DNA of 6,961 nt from Candidatus Methylomirabilota bacterium (lineage in GTDB: Bacteria > Methylomirabilota > Methylomirabilia > Methylomirabilales > Methylomirabilaceae): NCBI GenBank assembly GCA_016200385.1, contig JACQEV010000325.1:1-6961 (forward strand), written 5' to 3'. How positions within the stretch are numbered: position 1 is the stretch's first letter; each line of letters starts with the position of its first letter. Under the pieces are notes generated by a model. The model was not told the DNA's origin, did not search any database, and saw only the letters and a list, made by a program, of their open reading frames with translations. A program made the position numbers and the translations under genes. Shown here piece after piece: positions 1 to 6,222 of the stretch.

Positions 1-1469
1 TCATCATCGACGAAGTCCACCATGCCCCCGCCAAGACCTGGCAGCACGTCATTGAAGAACTTGGATGCATGCAGGCAGACGGCCCATCCCTCATAGGGAC
101 AACTGCAACACCCACCCGCGGCGATGGCATCGGCCTTCACACGCTCTTTGAGGCTATCGCCTATCAAAAAAGTTTGCGCGAAATGATCACCGACGGGTGG
201 TGCTGCTCCATGCGGGCCTTCACCATCCATAGCGATACCAGCCTCGACAGCGTCCATATTCGACACGGCGACTTCGCTGAGGGCGAGTTGGCCTCCACCG
301 TCAACACGCCGGAGCGCAACACCCTTATTGTCGAATCCTGGCGACGACTAGCTGATAATCGACGCACACTGGTCTTTGCCGTTAACATCGCCCACGCTGA
401 AGACCTCGCCACTTGGTTTCAACGTGCCGGCATCCCAGCCCAAGCCCTTCACGGTCACCTGCGCAAGGATGACCGCCGCGCCATGCTCGCCGCTTTCAGA
501 CGCGGAGACATTCCCGTGCTAACCAGTGTCTCTATACTACTTGAAGGCTACGACGACCCCCCACTCTCCTGCCTCATTCTCGCACGCCCCACACAAAGCC
601 CACTTTTGTTCGCGCAAGCAATTGGAAGAGGCACTCGCACTGCCAATGGCAAACAAGACCTCTTAATACTTGATATGGTCGACGTCTCGAGTCAGCACAA
701 AATCCAAACCGTCGCCAGCCTTTTCGGCCTACCCGCGCACCTCAATCTTCAAGGCAAACCCGTCGTCAAAACCGTCGAAGAAATCGAAGACATCCTTAGT
801 CGCCATCCCGGGATCCAACCAGACCTCTTCTCCACTGTCGACGAACTCCTTGCTGAGGCACATCGCCTCGAGCTAAGAGTCGAAGCGGTCGATCTTATGA
901 CCACTCTTGCCCCGGAGGTTATAGCCGAAGCCAACGTCACCTGGGTTCGCCTACCCTCCGGAGAATATGCGCTCCCTATGGGGGGTCTTGCTCAAATTAG
1001 AATCAGACAAAATCTCCTGGACCAGTGGGAACTCGTGCTCCTCCCCGAAAATACCATTCTGGCCACCCAAGACAACCGTCAAGAAGCCTTCTTAACCGGC
1101 GAGAAAGAACTCGCTCAGCGCGATCCAGAACGATGGCGCCTGGGCCAACAAGAAGCCGCCTGGCGACGCCGACCCCCAAGCGAGAACCAAAAACTCCGCC
1201 TTCAAAGTCTCGGGATCTCCATTCCCGCGACACGAGGCGAAGCCAGTTTCCTTATTGATCAACTCAACGTTCGGCGACAACTCTCCCCAGAACAGATACC
1301 CACCAAAAAACAAGAATGGTTCCTTAAACGCCACGACGCCTGGAATCCCGCCCTGACCAAGGGCCAGGCTGGCCGCGAGATCCAACGCATCAAACAAGAG
1401 CTTGCCCAACAGACTGAACAACTAGAACCTTCACACGACTCATCTCCTTCCCCTCTGGAATTTAATTGA
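1..1469 (+). CDS. Superfamily 2 DExH-box helicase, 5' end missing
   Basis: This is an ATP-dependent nucleic-acid helicase of the type III restriction/UvsW-like SF2 group. The frame is open at the left edge (first full codon at base 3), so the Walker A part is outside the window. In the visible 488 residues, motif II DEVHH is at residues 3-7, motif III-like TTATPTR at 33-39, a motif IV-like TLVFAVN near 122-128, motif V-like SILLEGYDDP near 177-186, and motif VI QAIGRGTR at 205-212. The helicase core is therefore intact from motif II onward. About 270 residues follow motif VI; this C-terminal region is Gln- and Glu-rich with no motif I recognise. It lies 7 bases before the next ORF and in the same direction as the recombinase. 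Its job could be phage or plasmid replication, recombination or defence; the window does not decide this. Confidence 0.9.
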   Translation, partial: IIDEVHHAPAKTWQHVIEELGCMQADGPSLIGTTATPTRGDGIGLHTLFEAIAYQKSLREMITDGWCCSMRAFTIHSDTSLDSVHIRHGDFAEGELASTVNTPERNTLIVESWRRLADNRRTLVFAVNIAHAEDLATWFQRAGIPAQALHGHLRKDDRRAMLAAFRRGDIPVLTSVSILLEGYDDPPLSCLILARPTQSPLLFAQAIGRGTRTANGKQDLLILDMVDVSSQHKIQTVASLFGLPAHLNLQGKPVVKTVEEIEDILSRHPGIQPDLFSTVDELLAEAHRLELRVEAVDLMTTLAPEVIAEANVTWVRLPSGEYALPMGGLAQIRIRQNLLDQWELVLLPENTILATQDNRQEAFLTGEKELAQRDPERWRLGQQEAAWRRRPPSENQKLRLQSLGISIPATRGEASFLIDQLNVRRQLSPEQIPTKKQEWFLKRHDAWNPALTKGQAGREIQRIKQELAQQTEQLEPSHDSSPSPLEFN

Positions 1470-1476
1470 AGAACCT

Positions 1477-1710
1477 ATGAACCCACTCTACTACATCGGA
1501 CCTACCACACTACGTGACCGGAAAACCCGCCAGCCACGCCCCACACAACTTTTTGAGACCATCGTCATTTCCCCTGAACAGGCTAACGTGAGAGCGCGCA
1601 TCCTCGCCCACCTCATCCTTGAGGCAGCCATGCACCGCCAAACAAGATTGCGAGCCTCCAGAGTTCGTGATACACTCACCTCCCGCAAGACCACCAGGAG
1701 AAAACGGTGA
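1477..1710 (+). CDS. Small basic protein of unknown function, coupled to the recombinase
   Basis: I do not recognise this 77-residue product. It starts with ATG 7 bases after the helicase stop, and its TGA overlaps the GTG start of the recombinase in a GTGA tetranucleotide, which suggests translational coupling. The N-terminal half has a few hydrophobic residues (LYYIGPTTL, LFETIVISP). The middle, ANVRARILAHLILEAAM, could form a helix. The C-terminus is strongly basic (TRLRASRVR and TTRRKR), consistent with nucleic-acid binding. There are no Cys residues, signal peptide or membrane segment. The ribosome binding site before it is weak (GAAGAA), so it may depend on translation of the helicase. 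Its position directly before a large serine recombinase makes a recombinase accessory or directionality factor conceivable, but no residue pattern proves that. Confidence 0.6.
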   Translation: MNPLYYIGPTTLRDRKTRQPRPTQLFETIVISPEQANVRARILAHLILEAAMHRQTRLRASRVRDTLTSRKTTRRKR

Positions 1711-3149
1711 GAGCGGCTCTCTACATTCGTGTCTCAACGGATCAGCAAGTCGAACACGGTGACAGCCTCCAGGTCCAACAGGAGCGCCTAGAAGCTTACG
1801 CTCGCTCCAAAGGTTGGGCAATCCATCAGCTCTATGCCGATCGAGGCGTTTCAGCTCGTGACACAAACCGCCCCGCATTCCAACAACTCCTGAGCGACCT
1901 CAAAACTAAGAACATCGATGTCATTCTTGTAACAAAACTCGACCGAGTGTTCCGCAACACTCGCGACTTTCTCGAAACCACAGATTTCTTCGAAACCAAA
2001 GGAACCAGATTTGTTTGCCTCGATGGCGACATCGACACAACGACTCCATCGGGTCGCGTGTTCTCGACCATTAGAGCTGCCCTAGCTCAATTTGAACGGG
2101 AAACTACTGCGGAACGAGTACGGGAGGTAATGCTTGCGCGGGCGACCAAGGGCCTATGGAACGGCGGCGTGGTCCCCTATGGCTTCCAGCACGTTCCAGA
2201 CACCAAAACACTAGCCCCAGAGCCCGGCGAGGCCGACATGGTGCGACGCATATACTCACTCTTTCAAGAAACGCACAGCATTCGAGCCGTCGTACACCAA
2301 TTCAACGATGCTGGCCTCCGGACCCGCGCAGGAGAACGCTGGTCCGCCACCTCCATCCGACGAATCCTCGGCAACCGTCTCTACATTGGTGCCAGCACTT
2401 ATAACCGCCGCCGGACTCATCACATGACCTCGGCACCACGACCTCAGGCGGAACATATTATCATCGATGGCATCTACCCCGCGCTCATCAACACCGCGGT
2501 TTTTCGACACGTCAAGACACTCCTCGCTAGCCACGCCCGAGATCGTCGCAAGGAAGGAAGACTTTACCGCTACTATCGTTGTTGGGGCCATACGGCCAAA
2601 GGGAAGAGCCAGTGCCCAGGCAATACAATTGATCTCTCTTACCTTGAATCACTGGTAACCAACGAACTCCAACACGTCGCCGTCGACCACTCGCAACTCA
2701 AAAGTCAGCTCGATGAGGTTGCTCGAGACACGAAGCGAGATGTTCAAACTCTTCTAACTCAACACGCACGCCTCTCAGACACACTCGGGCGGGCCGAGAT
2801 GAAATCTCAACGCCTCCTCGAACTCTATGAGGACGGCTTGATCGACAAAATACAATTCGCTTCACGTAGGCAGACCCTCGAACAGGACCTCCATCGTCGT
2901 CAGACCCAACTAGAGCATCTAAACCAGCGACTCCAGGTGGCACCGCTCAGCACCCTCGACCTCGACGCCAGTCTCGCTAGTCTCAAAACGCTAGCCAGCG
3001 TTTATCAGGAACTCCCAGACGAAGAAAAACGACGCACACTGCTCCGTACGGTTCTCAGCCGAATTGTCGTAGCCGATCACAACATCCAAATGGGGATTTT
3101 TGTAAATAGTGAACGCACGGGCAAGGGTTCATGGCGGCGGCGAGCATAA
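1707..3149 (+). CDS. Large serine recombinase (integrase) of the element
   Basis: This site-specific recombinase integrates and excises the element through a serine-DNA intermediate. The N-terminal resolvase domain (about 1-145) carries YIRVSTDQQ with catalytic Ser10 and Arg8, [10 protein letters not shown] at 75-84 with the conserved arginines, and the [11 protein letters not shown] helix at 129-139. A recombinase domain follows (about 150-270; [24 protein letters not shown]). The zinc-ribbon region is reduced: RYYRC (C292) and QCPG (C303) are present, but the preceding CxxC knuckle is absent. Residues about 310-450 are coiled-coil-like. The GTG start is chosen because GGAG lies 6 bases upstream and YIRVS begins at residue 6, as is usual. 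Residues 470-480 and the stop are read from comM DNA across the attachment junction. The 480-residue length is within the family range. Catalytic function is supported; full activity is uncertain given the missing knuckle. Confidence 0.93.
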   Translation: MRAALYIRVSTDQQVEHGDSLQVQQERLEAYARSKGWAIHQLYADRGVSARDTNRPAFQQLLSDLKTKNIDVILVTKLDRVFRNTRDFLETTDFFETKGTRFVCLDGDIDTTTPSGRVFSTIRAALAQFERETTAERVREVMLARATKGLWNGGVVPYGFQHVPDTKTLAPEPGEADMVRRIYSLFQETHSIRAVVHQFNDAGLRTRAGERWSATSIRRILGNRLYIGASTYNRRRTHHMTSAPRPQAEHIIIDGIYPALINTAVFRHVKTLLASHARDRRKEGRLYRYYRCWGHTAKGKSQCPGNTIDLSYLESLVTNELQHVAVDHSQLKSQLDEVARDTKRDVQTLLTQHARLSDTLGRAEMKSQRLLELYEDGLIDKIQFASRRQTLEQDLHRRQTQLEHLNQRLQVAPLSTLDLDASLASLKTLASVYQELPDEEKRRTLLRTVLSRIVVADHNIQMGIFVNSERTGKGSWRRRA

Positions 3150-4176
3150 ACCTTGCCGGGAAGGTCACAGAGGTCGCCGCGCGGGAGATGGTCACGACCC
3201 CATCCTCAAGCGGCTGTCGCAACACCTCCAGGACGCTCCGCTTGAATTCCGGGAACTCATCCAGGAAGAGCACGCCGTGGTGGGCGAGACTCACCTCACC
3301 CGGACGTGGAATGGTTCCGCCTCCAATCAGGCCCGCATCCGAGATGGTGTGGTGAGGCGCTCGGAAAGGCCGCGTCGCGATCAGGGCAGCGCGACCCGGC
3401 AGCAGGCCACAGATGGAGTGAAGCTTGGTCACCTCAATTGCTTCCTCGAGGACCAGATCCGGCAGGATAGTGGGCAGGCGCTTTGCCAGCATCGTCTTCC
3501 CGGACCCGGGTGGCCCGATCAGCAGGATATTGTGGCCTCCCGCGGCCGCCACTTCCAGCGCACGTTTCGCGTGGGCCTGCCCTTTCACATCCGTCAAATC
3601 GACCGAGTACTCAGCGTGCTGAGCGAAGACCTCTTGGAGGTCGATTCGCGTGGGAGGCACTTCCTGAGCGGCGTTCAGGAATTCCACAACCTGCGGGAGC
3701 GTCTCCACCCCGAAGATCTGAATCCCTTGCACGACGGCCGCTTCCGAGGCATTCTCCGCCGGCACAATCATCCCCACAAGCCCGGCCTGAGCGGCCGAGA
3801 CCGCCATCGGCAGCGCGCCCCTGATCGAGCGGATGCCGCCGTCCAGCGACAATTCACCCAGGATCACATGATCCTTCAGGCGCCCCGGCCGGATGAGACC
3901 GATCGCCGCCAGGATTCCGCAGGCCGTCGGGAGATCGAAGCACGCCCCCTCCTTCTTGATGTCGGCCGGGGCCAGATTGACCGTGATCCTCCGCGACGGA
4001 AACTCGAAGCCGGAGTTCTTGATGGCTGCCTTCACCCGATCCCGGCTTTCCTTGACAGACGTATCCGGCAGGCCGACAGTGTTGAAGGAAGGTAGGCCCA
4101 TGCCGATATCCACCTCCACCTCGACAAGGTAGGCTTCCACCCCAAGGACAGCGCTCGACAGCACCTTTGCCAGCAT
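3055..4176 (-). pseudogene. comM: comM (YifB family Mg-chelatase-like AAA+ ATPase), 3' end cut off by the element
   Basis: ComM is a hexameric AAA+ branch-migration helicase that helps integrate incoming DNA during natural transformation. This copy has the N-terminal domain beginning [16 protein letters not shown], the [17 protein letters not shown] segment (35-51), Walker A GPPGSGKT (221-228), Walker B GVLFLDEF (301-308) and the sensor-1 region AAAMNPCPC (346-354). The expected Gly after CPC is replaced by VHYLQK and 19 residues of element-encoded tail ending at 3055. Family members are about 500-510 residues, so about 150 are lost, including the end of the ATPase and the C-terminal domain; the product should be inactive. 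The start at 4176 has GAGG 7 bases upstream; an in-frame ATG 24 codons earlier lies in repeat sequence and is unlikely. The real host-derived part is about 3114-4176. The tail overlaps the recombinase convergently. Confidence 0.92.
3105..3131. other. Element-chromosome junction (attL/attR half of a serine recombinase site)
   Basis: The hybrid attachment site lies here. To the right, comM is readable on the minus strand through the Cys codon at 3115-3117. The following codon should encode Gly but is GTT, with only its first base (3114) fitting, so the crossover is at 3114 or a few bases to its right within the shared core. An imperfect dyad is visible with arms TGAAC at 3110-3114 and GTTCA at 3127-3131 around a 12-base centre; because the site is a recombinant hybrid this symmetry may be chance. 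The partner site and exact core need the other end of the element. Confidence 0.7.
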
Positions 4177-4201
4177 TGTGACGCCTCGGGCCCTACCCGA
4201 T

Positions 4202-4249
4202 AGTGCGAGGTGCCAGGTTCCGGGTGCGGCCTGCTTCGCACCTCGCACT
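4202..4249. repeat. REP-like inverted repeat upstream of comM
   Basis: A perfect 12-base inverted repeat, AGTGCGAGGTGC at 4202-4213 and its complement at 4238-4249, encloses a 24-base loop. To its right the short unit CGCACTT is reiterated (4244-4258). The loop contains GTGCGG, five bases, then TTCGCACC (4224-4242), a pattern found with identical spacing at 6181-6199. It lies in the 167-base gene-free stretch 4177-4343 between the Cys-rich gene and comM. It is not followed by a T run on either strand, so it is more like an interspersed repeat than an intrinsic terminator. The rest of the gap shows nothing I can name. Confidence 0.65.
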
Positions 4250-4343
4250 TCGCACTTCGCAGGCCCTATGGTTGGCCTTCACCGACGTCTCCCCTGCCGT
4301 ATTGATGCGGCTTCCCTGAATCCACTGAAACCACATCGGTCCC

Positions 4344-4538
4344 TCATTGCTTGGGTTGACTTAGATCGGAGTGCTTGAGCGGTCTCCATCGGTCACAACA
4401 CATGTCTGCAACGATCTCTCCGGCCACCAACTGGCAGCCAAAGAGGGACGGAAGAAAGGCGACGCAGCTACCACACCGCCGCTCGCGCACCGCCGACCGG
4501 TACCGGACTTCTTCTTTGGTCAGTAACGGCCCGTTCAC
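4344..4538 (-). CDS. Small Cys-rich protein, high-potential iron-sulfur protein-like
   Basis: The product is 64 residues with five Cys in the pattern C-x2-C-x9-C-x11-C-C, in the context RRCGSCVAF, GCQLVAGEI and CCDRWRP. This resembles the C-x2-C, C-Q-L, hydrophobic-G and C-x-W-x-P layout of small high-potential iron-sulfur proteins, which hold one [4Fe-4S] cluster with four Cys. The TKEEVRYR segment before the first Cys also fits small relatives. The start is a GTG; an in-frame TGA lies 9 bases upstream, so no longer form is possible. An AAGGA lies about 10 bases before it. No signal peptide is visible, so a periplasmic electron carrier is not supported and a structural or redox role in the cytoplasm is as likely. 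It lies in the same direction as the genes around it. The call rests on motif spacing only. Confidence 0.6.
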   Translation of the reverse strand: MNGPLLTKEEVRYRSAVRERRCGSCVAFLPSLFGCQLVAGEIVADMCCDRWRPLKHSDLSQPKQ

Positions 4539-4591
4539 ACTCGATCAGTCCTTGAAAACGAGTTGGCCTTCCTCGACGAAAGCGTAAGGTG

Positions 4592-4687
4592 TCAGGAGCC
4601 TAGGAACGCCCAGAGAATCCCCAGGATCGCAAGGGCCCCGAGCAAGATCATCGACCAGTGGCTTCGCAGGTGATTAATCGGGGCCAT
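4592..4687 (-). CDS. Putative 31-residue single-span membrane protein
   Basis: The ATG at 4687-4685 opens a 31-codon frame ending in TGA at 4594-4592. The product begins MAPINHLRSHW and continues with an uninterrupted hydrophobic stretch from residue 13 to about 29 (ILLGALAILGILWAFLG), enough for one membrane helix; the positive charge (Arg8, His6, His10) is N-terminal, which predicts the N-terminus inside. A GGGAG sequence sits about 9 bases upstream of the ATG. It lies on the same strand as yraN and the Cys-rich gene and fits exactly between them. No function can be assigned. The hydrophobic segment, ribosome binding site and placement argue for a real gene, but so short a frame could be chance. 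Confidence 0.45.
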   Translation of the reverse strand: MAPINHLRSHWSMILLGALAILGILWAFLGS

Positions 4688-4708
4688 CGTCAGTGTCTCC
4701 CGAGGTGA

Positions 4709-4722
4709 GGTCAGATCTGACC
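4709..4722. repeat. Perfect 14-base palindrome GGTCAGATCTGACC
   Basis: The 14 bases are fully self-complementary with no loop. They lie between the yraN stop (4767) and the start of the small membrane ORF (4687). No T run follows on either strand, so an intrinsic terminator is unlikely. It could be a repressor-type operator or one arm of a dispersed palindromic element; the window holds a single copy. Confidence 0.5.
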
Positions 4723-4766
4723 CATCGGTGCGGCTCTCTCAACCCTTCTCATCCTTGCGTCTTCCA

Positions 4767-5156
4767 TTAGAAGATGGCGGTTCCGCCGGTGGTGAAAGCG
4801 TCCCGTATCAGGAGGATCTCTGGCCCTCCTGCTCTCGTGCCCCCAAACGTCACCGCCACCACATCAAAGCGGCACGGCGCCTGGGCAAGACGCTCCCGCT
4901 GCAGGAAGAGTCCGGCGGCCTTCACGATTTGCCGCTGCTTCGCCAGTGTGACCGACGACTGCGGCGGACCGAACTCGCGAGAGGCGCGGGCCTTCACCTC
5001 CACGAACACCACCACATCGCCCTCCTGGGCAATGAGGTCGATCTCACCGAGGGGGGTGGAATAGTTCTCGTGCAAGATCCGATAGCCACATGCCAGCAGG
5101 AATGCTTTTGCCGCCCGCTCCCCTTCCTCGCCAAGACGGATCCGTGCGCTCTTCAT
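4767..5156 (-). CDS. yraN: YraN family (UPF0102) nuclease-like protein
   Basis: The 129 residues match the UPF0102/YraN family, small proteins with a restriction-endonuclease-like fold and no firmly established substrate. The N-terminal GEEGERAAKAFL (9-20), the core GEIDLIA (37-43), VFVEVKAR (50-57) and the later RFDVVAV (96-102) are the hallmarks. Glu11, Asp40, Glu53 and Lys55 correspond to the likely metal-binding PD-(D/E)XK residues. Its length is typical. The ATG start at 5156 has a strong GGAGG 7 bases upstream. It follows rnhB by 16 bases and is probably cotranscribed with it, the usual neighbour order in many bacteria, where comM often comes next. A cytoplasmic role in DNA or RNA processing is inferred from fold and context. 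Confidence 0.9.
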   Translation of the reverse strand: MKSARIRLGEEGERAAKAFLLACGYRILHENYSTPLGEIDLIAQEGDVVVFVEVKARASREFGPPQSSVTLAKQRQIVKAAGLFLQRERLAQAPCRFDVVAVTFGGTRAGGPEILLIRDAFTTGGTAIF

Positions 5157-5172
5157 CTATTGGCCTCCGCGA

Positions 5173-5769
5173 TTAGCGCCCGCGGACACCCCTGAAGCTC
5201 CTCCTGTGGAGCGGGCTGGCACCGAAACGGGCGATGGCCAACAGGTGCTCACGGGTCCCGTATCCTTTGTGTCGCGCAAATCCGTACTGTGGGAGGGCTC
5301 GGTCATATGCCTGCATGATCCGGTCACGGGCAACCTTGGCGAGGATGGAAGCGGCAGAAATCGAGAAGCAGAGACGATCGCCTGAAGGGATCAGACGATG
5401 AGGGATGGGGCAGCCGGGCGATCGGTCGCCATCGATCAGGACGATATCTGGGGGAGGGTCGAGAGCATCGATGGCTCGCCGCATGGCGAGCAATGTCGCT
5501 TGCAGGATATTGACGGCATCGATGATCTCCCCCTGGATCACGCCGAATCCGACGGTCATCGCTTCAGCCCTGATGGCCTCGTAGAGCTGCTCGCGTGTGC
5601 GGACGCTGAGCCTCTTGGAATCATCAACCCCATCGATGACCGTGGTTGGCTGAAGGATGACGGCGGCGGCCACTACCGGTCCGGCCAGGCAACCGCGACC
5701 GGCCTCGTCAACACCGGCAATGAGCTGATACCCTGCGGCACGAAGACGCGTTTCCTCTCCCGAGGGCAC
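5173..5769 (-). CDS. rnhB: Ribonuclease HII
   Basis: RNase HII cuts RNA in RNA-DNA hybrids and starts removal of single ribonucleotides misincorporated in DNA. The 198-residue product has the catalytic motif GVDEAGRG (Asp21, Glu22, with the GRG loop that senses the ribo-deoxyribo junction), VDDSKRLS (48-55), LIDGD with Asp113, SGD with Asp131 18 residues further on, SAASILAKVARDR (138-150) and the YGFARHKGYGT block (162-172) with the conserved Tyr170. All four expected acidic ligands are present, so it should be active. The start is GTG at 5769, 14 bases after the rplS stop; AAGGGG overlapping that stop is the likely ribosome binding site. It belongs to the rplS-rnhB-yraN operon. Confidence 0.95.
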   Translation of the reverse strand: MPSGEETRLRAAGYQLIAGVDEAGRGCLAGPVVAAAVILQPTTVIDGVDDSKRLSVRTREQLYEAIRAEAMTVGFGVIQGEIIDAVNILQATLLAMRRAIDALDPPPDIVLIDGDRSPGCPIPHRLIPSGDRLCFSISAASILAKVARDRIMQAYDRALPQYGFARHKGYGTREHLLAIARFGASPLHRRSFRGVRGR

Positions 5770-5783
5770 CGCCGCGCACCCCT

Positions 5784-6131
5784 TTACGTCAGCCTGCGCT
5801 CCGTGATCCGGGCAGCCTTTCCCTTCAACTTTCGCAGATAGTACAGCTTCGCCCGACGGACGTGGCCCCGTCTCGTGCGCTCGATCTTCTCGACAATGGG
5901 GGAATGGAGGGGAAAGGTTCGCTCCACCCCGACACCGTATGTGACCTTGCGCACGGTGAAGGTGGCGCGGAGCCCCTCGCCTCGCCTGCGGATCACCACC
6001 CCTTCGAACGCTTGGACTCTCTCCTTGTCTCCCTCCTGGACCCTGAATTGCACCTTCACGGTGTCTCCAGGAGAGAACTCCGGAAGCTGCGCCTTTAGAA
6101 ATGGCGCTTCAATGCGTCTGATGACATCCAT
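5784..6131 (-). CDS. rplS: Ribosomal protein L19 (bL19)
   Basis: L19 lies at the interface of the large and small ribosomal subunits. The product is 115 residues, the normal length. It begins [13 protein letters not shown], followed by [20 protein letters not shown], then the family signature around [33 protein letters not shown], and the basic tail [23 protein letters not shown]. The frame is open upstream to an ATG at 6278, but the start at 6131 is preferred because GGAGG lies 7 bases before it, L19 homologues begin here, and the extra 49 residues would read through the repeat in the trmD-rplS gap and into the end of trmD. It is first of the tightly spaced rplS-rnhB-yraN group. Confidence 0.96.
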   Translation of the reverse strand: MDVIRRIEAPFLKAQLPEFSPGDTVKVQFRVQEGDKERVQAFEGVVIRRRGEGLRATFTVRKVTYGVGVERTFPLHSPIVEKIERTRRGHVRRAKLYYLRKLKGKAARITERRLT

Positions 6132-6177
6132 GATTCGACCTCCAAGATGCGGAGTGAATAGGACGGGTGCTGCATTC

Positions 6178-6215
6178 GAGGTGCGGGCCACTTCGCACCA
6201 CGCGCTTCGGACCTC
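6178..6215. repeat. REP-like inverted repeat in the trmD-rplS gap
   Basis: Arms GAGGTGCG (6178-6185) and CGGACCTC (6208-6215) are complementary at seven of eight positions. The interior has GTGCGG, five bases, then TTCGCACC (6181-6199), the same two blocks at the same spacing as in the repeat upstream of comM. It fills much of the 91-base space between the trmD stop and the rplS start. No T run follows, so it may act as an attenuating or RNA-stabilising hairpin within the transcript, or be a neutral dispersed repeat. Confidence 0.6.
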
Positions 6216-6222
6216 AAACCAT

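Larger units (their letters stand above)
1..3114. mobile_element. Right-hand end of an integrative element inserted in comM
   Basis: This is the end of an element that carries its own large serine recombinase and has integrated into the chromosomal gene comM. The boundary at about 3114 is inferred because the minus-strand comM frame matches the ComM family up to MNPCPC and then turns into sequence unlike ComM, while the plus-strand recombinase ends just there. The visible cargo is a DExH helicase and a small basic protein, both reading toward the junction. The left end and the other attachment site lie outside the window, so it cannot be said whether this is a prophage, an integrative conjugative element or a genomic island. 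By eye the codons of this block (many CAA, AAC and ACC codons) differ from the GTG/GGC-rich host genes to the right. Confidence 0.8.

Noticed and set aside
3109..4095. A 328-codon plus-strand open frame opposite comM
   Set aside because: It is antisense to a well-conserved comM coding sequence, has a composition rich in Arg, His and Pro typical of GC-rich shadow frames, and shows no family motif.
4177..4248. A 24-residue N-terminal extension of ComM
   Set aside because: The extra residues come from the inverted repeat; the family begins at MLAKV, which has its own ribosome binding site.
4202..4260. An intrinsic terminator or a CRISPR fragment at the CGCACTT reiterations
   Set aside because: No T run follows the hairpin on either strand, and the tandem unit is only 7 bases without spacers.
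4375..4587. A 70-codon plus-strand frame opposite the Cys-rich gene
   Set aside because: The minus-strand frame has a structured Cys pattern and W-x-P motif, while this one is a low-information Ser/Arg/Thr-rich frame.
4728..5195. A 155-codon plus-strand frame opposite yraN
   Set aside because: It is antisense to a protein with clear UPF0102 motifs and runs beyond both ends of that gene, as shadow frames do.
5398..5841. A 147-codon plus-strand frame opposite rnhB and the end of rplS
   Set aside because: The minus strand carries all catalytic motifs of RNase HII; the plus frame has no recognisable motif and crosses the rnhB-rplS boundary.
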